Positions 17,884-26,799 of a stretch of 64,000 nt of DNA are shown one piece after another. The notes below the pieces were generated by a model. It did not search any database, was not told the DNA's origin, and saw only the letters and a program-made list of their open reading frames with translations. This stretch comes from Cohnella ginsengisoli. Lineage in GTDB: Bacteria > Bacillota > Bacilli > Paenibacillales > Paenibacillaceae. The position numbers were made by a program, and so were the translations under genes. The number at the start of each line of letters is the position of its first letter. Positions within the stretch are counted from its first letter, which is position 1. The stretch spans positions 496,001-560,000 of the forward strand of contig NZ_JAPDHZ010000006.1 of the NCBI RefSeq assembly GCF_029525555.1. The letters run 5' to 3'.

Positions 17884-18225
17884 ATGGCGCAGCATCATGA
17901 CACGCATGCCTCGCACGGCGCCGACGCGCACGAGTCTCACGGCTCGCTCAAGTCCTATGTGCTGGGCTTCGTCCTGTCGCTCATTCTGACGGCGATCCCG
18001 CTGATCCTCGTGCTGAACGACATCGTCACCGGCAACGCCGCCGACGTCGTCCTGCTCGTGACGGCCGTCCTGCAATTCGTCGTGCAGCTTTTCTTCTTCA
18101 TGCACTTGAAGGAAGAGAAGAAGCCTCGCTACAACCTGATGGTGCTCCTGCTCGGCCTCGTCATCGTCCTGACGATCGTCGCCGGCTCCATCTGGATCAT
18201 GAAGTACAATATGGTGTCGCACTGA
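17884..18225 (+). CDS. qoxD: Cytochrome aa3 quinol oxidase subunit IV
   Basis: A 113-residue three-helix subunit (CyoD/QoxD family) that stabilises assembly of the oxidase. Helices are LGFVLSLILTAIPLILVL, VVLLVTAVLQFVVQLFFFM and LVIVLTIVAGSIWIM, and the family motif FFFMHLKEEKKPRYN follows helix 2. It starts two bases after the qoxC stop with GGGGTGAGG as ribosome binding site. The N-terminal tail is His-rich (QHHDTHASHGADAHESHG), like those of QoxA and QoxC. Confidence 0.93.
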   Translation: MAQHHDTHASHGADAHESHGSLKSYVLGFVLSLILTAIPLILVLNDIVTGNAADVVLLVTAVLQFVVQLFFFMHLKEEKKPRYNLMVLLLGLVIVLTIVAGSIWIMKYNMVSH

Positions 18226-18259
18226 TCCTTTGCGGGATAAGGCGCGGCGGATAAAGGCG

Positions 18260-18292
18260 AGAGAGCAGCCCATCGGGCTGCTCTCTTTTTTT
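18260..18292 (+). terminator. Terminator of the qox operon
   Basis: GAGAGCAGCCC-ATC-GGGCTGCTCTC, a perfect stem followed by seven T. Confidence 0.9.
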
Positions 18293-18447
18293 GAATCGAT
18301 ACGGCGGCGACTTGAGGGGGCAGGAAAAACACGGTTGGGGGGAGCAAGCCGGCGCTGCAAGCGAGAACGGCAACGTTACAGGAGCGACGAAGACGCCAGA
18401 GCGTGCTGTAAGCGAGTAATGCGCGGTTGCAGAGCTTGCGCCAACGA

Positions 18448-19914
18448 TCAGGAACGCGCGAAGCTCGTCTCCGGCCCATTCGGCAAATCCAGAATAACGG
18501 CCGACTTGTCGTCCGATTTCTTATGGCGCGGATGACGCTCGCAGTCGGGATCGAGCGCTTCCTCGCGTTCAAGCTCGTCCATGTATGGCTCTATGCCGCG
18601 TTCGTCGAGCGCGTCAACGAGCTTTTCCCATTTGCGCGGGTCGTCGTCATTCTCGATGAAATGGAACATGCCGTCGGTAACCGCGTAAATCCGAACGACG
18701 TTGGCACAGGAGATGCGCCCGTATTCCATCGTATAAGCCAGCGCAGGATCTCCGTTCATGACAGCGTAGCCGTCCGGCGCATTCGCCTTGTCGCGATTGC
18801 ACTTGAACACGGGCTTCAACCGCTGCGACACCTTCTCGGCCGGCAGCGTGTCGTCTTTTAGCAGCTGCTGCTTGGCCTGCAGCGCCTTCAGGTCGAATTC
18901 GGCCACTTGATTGCGGGTCAGCGTCCGGACGCTCCCGTCGCGGTATCGCGCGAGCAGCATGCAGTCTCCGGCCTGCACGTATTCGAGATGCGTGCGCCGC
19001 CACCGGACGATTGCGAACACCGCGCCCCAGCGTTTCCACTTGGCGGCGACGTCGACGCCCGCGTCCAGCATGTGCTGCATCAGCGCCGCATTGGCGCGCA
19101 GGACGGCTTCTGCCAGATCATACTGGGAGTGATCGGAGTGGTGGGAGTGGTCGGAGTGGCCGGGGGGCTCGGACGCGTCGCCTCGATCGCCAGCGCCGAG
19201 CGCTTCGACGAGCAGCGCGGCGGCGATGCGGCCGCCCGTAAAGCCCGCTTCGTCCTTGTATGGGAGCATCGCGGACACGCCGTCCACGACGCCGTACACA
19301 TGGGCTTCCGGATCGACGACGAGCGCGTCCTCGTTCGCCGAAGCGGCGCTGCCTGGTCGGGTTGCGGACATGACCTTCACGCCATAGGGCAAGCCCAGCT
19401 CCCGGTATGCCTGCTTCCAGCGGGAGAGAAGCGCCTCACTGGGGACGTCCGGCCGGAAGTCGAGCTTCAGGTACGTACGGATGGCCGGCAGGCGGAAGTC
19501 GTCCGTCTCGAGCACGGCGCACGCCTTGCCGTCCTCCTTCATCCGGTGCAGCGCCGCCAGGCTGACCGCATAGCCAAGCCCTTGACCGGCAAACGCGGGA
19601 TCAACGCCGACCATATGCAAGTAGCCCCAGTCCTCGCCCCACTCCGGTTCCTGCCAGGCGCAGGCGGTCGCTACGGGGATCCCTTCGCGGCACAGGAACA
19701 GCACCCTGCCCGGCCGGTAATAAAAGTGCGATTGAATCGATTCGCGGAAGCTGCGTTCCCTGCCGAAGGCCAGCTTGACGATCCGCTCCCAATGCGCCTC
19801 GTCGCCCGGCTGAAGGCTGCGGCAGGCATATCCTTCCGGCAGCCGGAAAGGGGGCAGATCGGCCAAGCTCGCTCTACGCATTACGAGCTGCGGAAGCTGT
19901 CTCTGTTGCGTCAT
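18448..19914 (-). CDS. GNAT acetyltransferase fused to a PP2C-like phosphatase domain
   Basis: A 488-residue two-domain protein. Residues about 1-170 are a GNAT acyltransferase: the acetyl-CoA-binding strand-loop-helix reads YLHMVGVDPAFAGQGLGYAV, followed by VLETDDFRLPAIRTYLKLDF. Residues about 185-480 resemble a PPM/PP2C phosphatase: NEDALVVDPEAHVYGVVDGV holds the metal-binding Asp-Gly, with GGRIAAALLVEAL and LEYVQAGDCMLLA later. A His/Ser/Asp-rich loop (GHSDHSHHSDHSQYD) interrupts the second domain. GAGGAG lies eleven bases before ATG. It follows the Gfo/Idh/MocA gene by two bases, so it ends the carbohydrate operon. The fusion is uncommon in my knowledge, and its substrates are unknown. 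Confidence 0.75.
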   Translation of the reverse strand: MTQQRQLPQLVMRRASLADLPPFRLPEGYACRSLQPGDEAHWERIVKLAFGRERSFRESIQSHFYYRPGRVLFLCREGIPVATACAWQEPEWGEDWGYLHMVGVDPAFAGQGLGYAVSLAALHRMKEDGKACAVLETDDFRLPAIRTYLKLDFRPDVPSEALLSRWKQAYRELGLPYGVKVMSATRPGSAASANEDALVVDPEAHVYGVVDGVSAMLPYKDEAGFTGGRIAAALLVEALGAGDRGDASEPPGHSDHSHHSDHSQYDLAEAVLRANAALMQHMLDAGVDVAAKWKRWGAVFAIVRWRRTHLEYVQAGDCMLLARYRDGSVRTLTRNQVAEFDLKALQAKQQLLKDDTLPAEKVSQRLKPVFKCNRDKANAPDGYAVMNGDPALAYTMEYGRISCANVVRIYAVTDGMFHFIENDDDPRKWEKLVDALDERGIEPYMDELEREEALDPDCERHPRHKKSDDKSAVILDLPNGPETSFARS

Positions 19915-19916
19915 CG

Positions 19917-21161
19917 TTACGGTCTCCTCGTCGGCTTCATATGCTTGCGAAACTTGCGAAAATCGGGCATCGCCACCGGCTCGCCGCCTCTGGCGCGGGA
20001 CTGCACGGACAACGGGAAGACGGCGCTCCATTCGACCGCGTCGTACACGTCGATAAGCGGCGACCGGCCGTCCCGGACGGCCAGCGCGAATTCTTCCAGC
20101 GCGAGATGGTTGGAGCCGCCGTGGCCAGCGCGGCCGCTCTCGGCGGCTTCGCGGTCGAGACGGACCCAGGCTGGCGGATCGAACGCGGCCCGATAGCTGC
20201 CGAGCGGCTCCCATACGCCTTCCGGCGCGCCGCCCCACGGGGGCGTCCGCATGGGCGAGCGGCCGTCGAGCCAGACGAGGTCCTCCTCGTCGTCATGGCG
20301 GCGGGACACGTAAGCGCCCTTCGTGCCTTGCAGGGAATAGCTATGCATATTATGCGGGCGCGGCGACGTCCAGTCGACCCGAAGGGCGATGAGCACGCCC
20401 GCCTCGGTCGTCAGGTGGGCGACGGCCGAATCGCCTTGCTTCCAATAGCCGTCCATCGCAGCCGGGTGACCGGCGCCGAATTTGTCGCGAAAATAGTGCT
20501 GCAGCGCGCGCGAATTAGAAGTGAAGGCGGACAAGCTCGCGAGCCTGTCCCCGCCTTCGCGTCCGAGCCACAGCCATTTGGCGAGCGGGCCGATCGAATG
20601 CGTGGGGTAATTGAGCCCGTCGTAATCGCGATGAAGCTCGCCCCGCCAGGTCAGCGATCCATCCTCCGTATGAACGGCATGCCGTAGATCGTGAATGTAT
20701 CCGCCTTCCAGGTACGTGATTTCGCCGAAGACGCCGGCCTCCGCCATGCGCTGGACCGTCATGCTGGCGCGCTCGAAGCAATAATTTTCGGACATCATGT
20801 ACGTCAATCCGGTCGACTCCACCGTCTCAACCAGCTCCCACGCATCTTCCAGCGTGTGCGCGGCGGTCACTTCGCTCAGCACGTGCTTGCCGGCCCGCAG
20901 CGCCCGGACCGCCTGGCGAGCGTGCAGCAGCATCGGGCTTGCGAGCAATACGGCGTCGACATCGGGATCCTCCAGCAGCCTATCATAATCCGTATACCCC
21001 TTCAGTTCGGGATATTCGGCCTGCCACAAGCGTACCGTGTCTTCCCGCAGATCGCAGATGGCGGACAGCCGGACGAGGTGCGACAGCGCCTCGATCGTCA
21101 CCTTGAATCTACCGCCCCGGTTGCCGCCCACGATGCCCAGACGCAATGGCTTCGCATCCAT
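19917..21161 (-). CDS. Gfo/Idh/MocA family NAD(P)-dependent oxidoreductase
   Basis: A 414-residue oxidoreductase or NAD-dependent glycosidase-like enzyme. The dinucleotide-binding motif LGIVGGNRGGRF is at the N-terminus. The family signature AGKHVLSEVTAAHTLEDAWEL near residue 95 has Ser-Glu in place of the usual Glu-Lys-Pro, so the Lys thought to assist hydride transfer is missing. The C-terminal beta-sheet domain carries YCFER, LEGGYIHD and LNYPTHSIGPLAKWLW; related GH109-type proteins share such a YPTH motif. GGAGG eight bases before ATG 21161 decides the start. It sits in the sugar ABC operon and probably acts on the imported sugar. Confidence 0.85.
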   Translation of the reverse strand: MDAKPLRLGIVGGNRGGRFKVTIEALSHLVRLSAICDLREDTVRLWQAEYPELKGYTDYDRLLEDPDVDAVLLASPMLLHARQAVRALRAGKHVLSEVTAAHTLEDAWELVETVESTGLTYMMSENYCFERASMTVQRMAEAGVFGEITYLEGGYIHDLRHAVHTEDGSLTWRGELHRDYDGLNYPTHSIGPLAKWLWLGREGGDRLASLSAFTSNSRALQHYFRDKFGAGHPAAMDGYWKQGDSAVAHLTTEAGVLIALRVDWTSPRPHNMHSYSLQGTKGAYVSRRHDDEEDLVWLDGRSPMRTPPWGGAPEGVWEPLGSYRAAFDPPAWVRLDREAAESGRAGHGGSNHLALEEFALAVRDGRSPLIDVYDAVEWSAVFPLSVQSRARGGEPVAMPDFRKFRKHMKPTRRP

Positions 21162-21179
21162 CGTTACAGCCTCCATTCC

Positions 21180-22011
21180 TTATTTGACGGACCCGATGAC
21201 GAGTCCTTTTTTTGATATGGCTCTGCAGCGCGACATAGATCGCGATCGGCGGAATCGAGGTCATGAACAGCCCGGCGAGCAGCAGCGGGTAGTCCGTGTC
21301 GAACCGCTTCAGAATCGTTGCCACCGCGACAGTCATCGTCTTCAGGTCGTCGGACTGCAGGAAAATCAGCGGCGTGAACAGATCGTTCCACCAGCCTGTC
21401 GTATTGAAAATGGCCAGTGTGACGATTCCGGGAACCGACAGCGGCATCACGATCCGCGCGAGCGTCTGGACATAGGAGATGCCGTCGATTTTGCCTGCCT
21501 CCAGCACTTCGTTCGGAATGCCGCGCATGAGCGCGACAAGCAGGAAGATGTTCGAGGGGACGGCGGTCACGGCCCAGATGAGGATGACGGATCCCGGGTG
21601 GTCGACGAGCCCGAGCCGGGACATGAGCACGAAGTTCGGGATGACGAACGTGATGCCCGGTATCGCCATCGTCGCGATGACGATCATGTACAGACCGGAC
21701 CGATAGGGGAACCGCAGCTTCGCGAAGGCGAAGGATGCGGGGACGGACAGCACGATCGTCACGGCGAACGCGAGCAGCGCGTCCAGCAGCGTATTGCCGA
21801 ACAGGCGAAGGACGTCGAAGCGGTAGTACAGCGCTTTGAAGTTGTCGAGGTGCCACGCGTCGGGCAGCCCGCCGGGATTTTGGAAAAAGTCGACCGAGGT
21901 CCGCGAGCTGTTCACGGCCATGTAGACGATCGGATAAAAGTCGACGATCGCGATCGCGACGAGAACGGCGTATACGATCAAACGAACGGGTAAAGCGCTT
22001 CGGCTGGCCAT
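21180..22011 (-). CDS. Carbohydrate ABC transporter permease, MalG/LacG type (apparent +1 indel)
   Basis: The second inner-membrane permease of a CUT1 sugar importer, about 276 residues and six helices. The loop that docks the ATPase is intact: EAGKIDGISYVQTLARIVMP. The frame breaks eleven codons before the end at T7 (21207-21213); with six T the protein ends SHIKKGLVIGSVK, the classical MalG-family C-terminus, and stops at 21180, before the next gene. Uncorrected it would run far into the downstream gene in the wrong frame. No ATPase gene is present locally, so a shared MsmX-type ATPase is likely. Confidence 0.9.
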
Positions 22012-22031
22012 CGCTAACCGCTCCTGTCTGG

Positions 22032-22905
22032 CTAGTCTTGATAACGGTTCGACAACCGGATTTGCACCCATGACGCCAATAGCGCGATGGCGAACAGCAC
22101 GATCGACAGCGCGCTGGCATAGCCCAGTTGGTCGGGCGTTTGAAACGCCTTGATATAAATCATGTAATCGATCGGCGTCGTCTCGCGTCCGGGGCCGCCT
22201 TGCGTGACGGCATAAACGAGCGAGAAGAGGCCGATGAAGCAGTAGATCGCGTTGGTCACGGTAAAATAAACGATGGTCGGCACGAGCGACGGTATCGTGA
22301 TGTGGAACAGACGCTGCCACCAGCCGGCGCCGTCCAGATCGGCCGATTCAAATATCTCGTGCGAGATGGCGGACAGGCCTGATAAAAAAGATGAGCGCGC
22401 CTTGCCCGAGCGTCTGCCAATAGAAGCAGAAGATGAGCACCATAAAGGCGGTCGGCACCTGGGTCAGCCATTCCGTCTTGCCGTCGGTCAGCCCGAGCGC
22501 ATGCAAGAACTGATTGACGACGCCGGATTGGGCGAACATCATCTTCATCAGCATGCCGACGACGACGGACGACAGAATCGTCGGGATATAGTAGAGCGAG
22601 CGGAAAAAGCGCCAGCCGCGGACTTCCTCGAACAGCAGCACCGAGACGACGAGCGACAAGAGCAGGATGCCGGGAATCGACAGCAGGAATACGGTGTTGT
22701 TCCGCAGCAGCGTCCATAGCTCGCCATTGGTGAATATAAACGTATAATTGTGTAGGCCAATCCAATGCGACTCGGCCCCGTTCCATTTCGTGAAGCTGTG
22801 GAAGAACGTATTGACCATCGGGTAAAACACGATCGCGGCCAGTGCCGCAAAAGCCGGCAGCAGCGACAGGTAGCCGGTCATGGATTCTTTTGTGCGAAAA
22901 TGCAT
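22032..22905 (-). CDS. Carbohydrate ABC transporter permease, MalF/LacF type (apparent +1 indel)
   Basis: The first permease of the CUT1 importer, about 290 residues with six helices. The frame breaks at A6 (22384-22389); with five A it reads GQGALIFLSGLSAISHEIFE, joining to SADLDGAGWWQRLFHITIPS, the EAA loop that contacts the ATPase. GAGG lies upstream of ATG 22905. It lies between the solute-binding protein and the second permease, with short gaps, as is standard for these operons. Confidence 0.9.
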
Positions 22906-22983
22906 CGGCGGCAAGCCTCGCTTTATAAAAAAATGAGGCCTTCACGAAAAGGAATGAAGGCCTGGGCAGAGCGGACGGCAAGC

Positions 22984-24375
22984 CTATCTTTGTTTGTTGA
23001 TCTCGTCCCGCTTCTGGTCAAGCTTGACGAGAAAATCGCGAACGTCCAGCTGCTGCTTGACGACAAGCTCGTTCATCGAGCTGATATAATCGGACAGCTC
23101 CGACGGGTAGATGTTGTCCGGCCAGAAGATGGTGGACGATTCGCCGGCCCACTCCTGCTGCTTGACGACGTACGGGTCGTTCGTGAATTCGCCCGGGTCG
23201 ACGTTCTTCAGGTTCAGGAGCTTGCCGTAGCCGTCCTTGAACCGCGCGACCTGCTCTTCCTTGCTCACGAGGAAGAGGATGAATTTCACCGCTTCCTCCG
23301 GATGCTTGGACGACTTCGAGACGACGAAGTCCGCTCCCGTGCCTCCGATGCCTCCGTTTTTCACGAGGACCTCGGCGTTGAAGTCGGGGATCTTCATCAT
23401 GCCCAGGTCGTCTCCGAGCGCGGCGCGGGCGTCGTTCAGGTAGCCGTAGCCGCCGAAGATCAGCGCGACCTTGCGGTTATAGAACTGCGTCTGCGGCTGG
23501 TCGTTCGTGACGAAGCCATTCTTGTACAGCTCGACATAGCCTTGCATCACCTGGAGCAGCTTCGGGTTGTTGAAGTTCATCTTCCCGTTGACGATATCGT
23601 TGATGCCGGCCGTGCCGACCGTCTGGGCGAACCAGTAGTCGAGGAAGTAGACGAAGTCGCCGTCCTGCTCGGAACCGATCGGCGTGACGCCGCTGTCCTT
23701 CAGCTTCTGCAGCATCGCCACGAAGTCGTCGTAGGTGGCCGGAGGGCTCTGCTCCGGATCGAGGCCCGCGGCCGCGAATAGCTTCTTGTTGTACAAAATG
23801 CCGATCGTGCCGTCGCTGCCGTCGGGGACGCCGTAAATCGTACCCTTATCGGCGAAGTTCTCGGTAACGGCATTCCAGCCCGTCATCGCGTCGATATCCG
23901 ACGGCTTCAAGTAGTCGTTGAGCGGCTGGATGAACGACTTCAAGTCCATCGTATAGTTGCCGGACCAGAGATTGGTGACGTCGGGACCGTTGTTGGCGAT
24001 GCCCGCCGTCTGGAACTTCGTCATCGCGTTCGTGCCGTCGGGAATGTCCTGGATAACGATCTCGACGTTCGGGTTGGCGGCCTCATAGCGCGCGATTGCT
24101 TTATAGATGTAGAAGTCTTCCTTCTTCTTCGTCTTGTCGTTCTCGTCGATCGTTGGATACGATGTGTTCCAGAAGACGAGCTTGGTTTTCTCTCCGGTGC
24201 TCGCGCCGGCCGAAGCGGACGAAGCCGAAGCGGACGAAGCCGAAGCGGTCCCGCCGCTGGCGCTTGCGCTGCCTGTGCCGTTCGAGCCGTTCGCGTCGTT
24301 GCTGCCGCAAGCGGACAGCAGCGCGAGGCTGCCGGCCAGCAGCAGCGCCAGCGCCTTGCGTTGATTGCTCTGCAT
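22984..24375 (-). CDS. Extracellular carbohydrate-binding lipoprotein of the ABC importer
   Basis: A 463-residue solute-binding protein (family 1) that captures sugar outside the membrane and delivers it to the two downstream permeases. It has a lipoprotein signal with lipobox LLSACGS (Cys at about residue 23), then a Ser/Ala-rich linker of about 40 residues (SASASGGTASASSASASS), then the lobed domain beginning KTKLVFWNTSYP. Motifs such as YNKKLFAAAGLDPEQSPPAT and GTGADFVVSKSSKHPEEAV are typical. It is preceded by two genes for large secreted proteins and the YesM/YesN pair, which probably controls it. Confidence 0.93.
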   Translation of the reverse strand: MQSNQRKALALLLAGSLALLSACGSNDANGSNGTGSASASGGTASASSASASSASAGASTGEKTKLVFWNTSYPTIDENDKTKKKEDFYIYKAIARYEAANPNVEIVIQDIPDGTNAMTKFQTAGIANNGPDVTNLWSGNYTMDLKSFIQPLNDYLKPSDIDAMTGWNAVTENFADKGTIYGVPDGSDGTIGILYNKKLFAAAGLDPEQSPPATYDDFVAMLQKLKDSGVTPIGSEQDGDFVYFLDYWFAQTVGTAGINDIVNGKMNFNNPKLLQVMQGYVELYKNGFVTNDQPQTQFYNRKVALIFGGYGYLNDARAALGDDLGMMKIPDFNAEVLVKNGGIGGTGADFVVSKSSKHPEEAVKFILFLVSKEEQVARFKDGYGKLLNLKNVDPGEFTNDPYVVKQQEWAGESSTIFWPDNIYPSELSDYISSMNELVVKQQLDVRDFLVKLDQKRDEINKQR

Positions 24376-24400
24376 GGTTCTGTTTTCGCCCCTTATCTGC

Positions 24401-26780
24401 TTATTGTTGTTGCTCCAGCATGCCGTAGTAGCGTCCCATCCAGTACGGGAGCAGGAACCACGTGCCGCTCAGCGCCGAGCCGGACGCATAGCTGACCGGA
24501 TTGTACTGCACCTTGGTGTAGTCGACGTAGTCGTTGTTCAGCACGGTCGCGTTCGTGTAATTCGTGAATGCCGCGAACGGACTCGAATTGAATTTGTGAA
24601 CTTGGCGCTCGTCCGGCGGCAGCGGGCGGTTCGTCGATACGACCCCTTTGCGGTCCCCGCTGATTTTCGTATAGTCGCGATAGTTGAAGTACTGGACGAG
24701 TAGCGCATCGGCGCGCATGCTGTTGTTGACCGGGAAATTGATCGGGTATTGCGGCATGCGGGAGAGCGCCCACGCGGCCGTATCCAGCTGTGCGTCCGTC
24801 CGCTCCGGATACGTTTTCTGATACAGATAGATGTAAAACGGATTCTGCTCGTCCTTCATGTTCGCCCACCATTGATCGAACACTTCGCGGAGTGTCTTGA
24901 CCCGATCGGAGTTCGGATCCTCGTTCATCTCGATGTCGATGAGCGGCAGGTACGCCATCGCGAACAGATTCTCGTCGGAAAAGTTGACGGCCAGTCTCCA
25001 GTTCCCGCTCGCATGGATGGCGCTGTTGATGTCCGGGTAATCGTCGAAGTCGCTCGACAGCACGTTTTTCTTGCGCTCGATGTACTGCTTCATGATATCG
25101 ACGTAGCCGATGCCGTTCGTCGCGTCGGAGTAGCTGGCGTCGTTGTTGTCGTAGCTGCCGCAGTCGGCGCGCGGCTCCCACAGCTTGCGGTAGACTTCCT
25201 GGAACAGCGCGTTGTCTGCGCCGTAGTTCGCCGGATCGAGCGAGGTCAGATGGATCGCCGTCTTGACGAAGCTCACGATCTCGTCCGCATTGACGTCGCT
25301 CTCGTACCCGCCTTCGTATTCGCCGGGCGGTACGCCTTCGGTGTTGAGGGTGTAGTCGATCTGCGGGGCGAAATAAGTGGCGTTCCACCGCGCCCAGGTC
25401 GTCGGATTGCCGGTCGCGTCGATCATCGCGAAGCCGTGCGTCACGATGCCCTTGACGATCCGGTCGGCGAACTTGATCGCCAGCGCCTTGAGATGATCGT
25501 CCTCGGCGCCGGTGCCGTCGAACAGATAGTTCGCCGCAAAGTAGAGCAGCGCCATCTGTCCGTTCACTTCGTCGGAGGATGTGTCCGCCTTGTAGATGAC
25601 CTTGTAGTCGTTCTGGTTGCCGCCGTACAGCTCCGCAAGCGCCGGGTCGACCTCCTCGACGATCGGCGACTTCAGCCGCCAGACGACGCTGCCGTCGCTC
25701 TTGCTCTTGATGACCGGGAAGATGCCCTTGTCGCCGTAGTCGGCGTCGTAGGCGCGGCCCGTGGCGGCCAGGTACGCCGCCTTGGCTTCGGCGACGAGCG
25801 CCGGATCGGTAATTTCAAGCTCGTCTTTTTTCTGGGCGTCCGACGTGTCGACGGCGATGCCGTAAACGGCGCCGTTCACCGACTCCTTTTTGAACCAGAA
25901 GCCGTTCGGCTGCGCATTGCCCTCCATGATATAGGAGCGGGCGATGAAGCCGTCGCCGCGTCCGGAGACTTGCGCGAGCAGCATGACGGCCTTCGCCGCG
26001 CGCGTCGCGTCCGCCTTGGCCGCAGCCGTCTCGTCCGCGTCGCCCAGCTGCTTGGCGGTCAAATACCGATAGATCTCGCCGATCGCGTACTCGCTCGTCC
26101 ACAAGCCGTCGTTGTCGTTGGTCGTCGGGGAACCGGTATACGTCCGGCCGCTGCGGGTAAACGCGACGTCCTCGCCGATCATGCCGTAGCGGTCGTTCAC
26201 TGCCTTGGTCCACTGCTCGTACGTATCCGCCTTGTCCTTGAGCGAACGCATCGTCATCCTGATATGCACGATGCCCTTGCCGTTGCGTACCCAGACGCCG
26301 TGGTCGCCGTCCGCATACAAGCCGGAGACCTGATCGTCGCCGCCGTATAGATAGCGGGGGGCCTGCCAGGTATTGCGCATAGTCCCGGCTGTCGCGTTCC
26401 TTGACATTGATCCGCTGCAATCCTTTTTTCGTGCCGATCCACAGCGTATCGCCTTCCCGGGCGAACGCCGTCACGTTATCCGCGCCGATCGCCTGGACGA
26501 TCTCGAGTTGACCGGGAATCGCAATAGAGGCATCCAGGCCGTTCAGCACGGCCGCCCGCTGCGTATCGCTCAAGTCGGTCGTCGCATTGAACTCGTTCAA
26601 GCTGTAATAGTCCATCTGCTTCTGATACGTATCGCCGATGACTGCAGCCGTATAGGCGGCCGTCGGCGGCGGTCCGCCGCTGCCGGCGAGCGCCTGCAGC
26701 GGAGAGACCAGGGCGAACAGCAGAACGGCGGGAATCGCTTTTAAGCTTCCGGCGTATTTTTTCACGCGCAACGGATTCAT
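24401..26780 (-). CDS. Large secreted protein with propeller-like N-terminus, function unknown (apparent +1 indel)
   Basis: About 792 residues. A signal peptide (AIPAVLLFALVSPLQALAG) is followed by blades resembling Reg_prop sensor repeats (REGDTLWIGTKKGLQRINV, GLYADGDHGVWVRNGKGIVH) and then about 600 residues with many aromatic and Asp/Asn residues that look like a helical-barrel carbohydrate-active domain. I do not recognise its family. The frame breaks at G6 (26356-26361); with five G the joined sequence reads QYLAGPRYLYGGDDQVSGLY. It lies between an SLH-anchored phosphoesterase, which ends in similar propeller repeats, and a sugar-binding protein, so action on an extracellular glycan is a reasonable guess. 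Confidence 0.6.
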
Positions 26781-26799
26781 CCTCCTGTCGGTTGAATGT

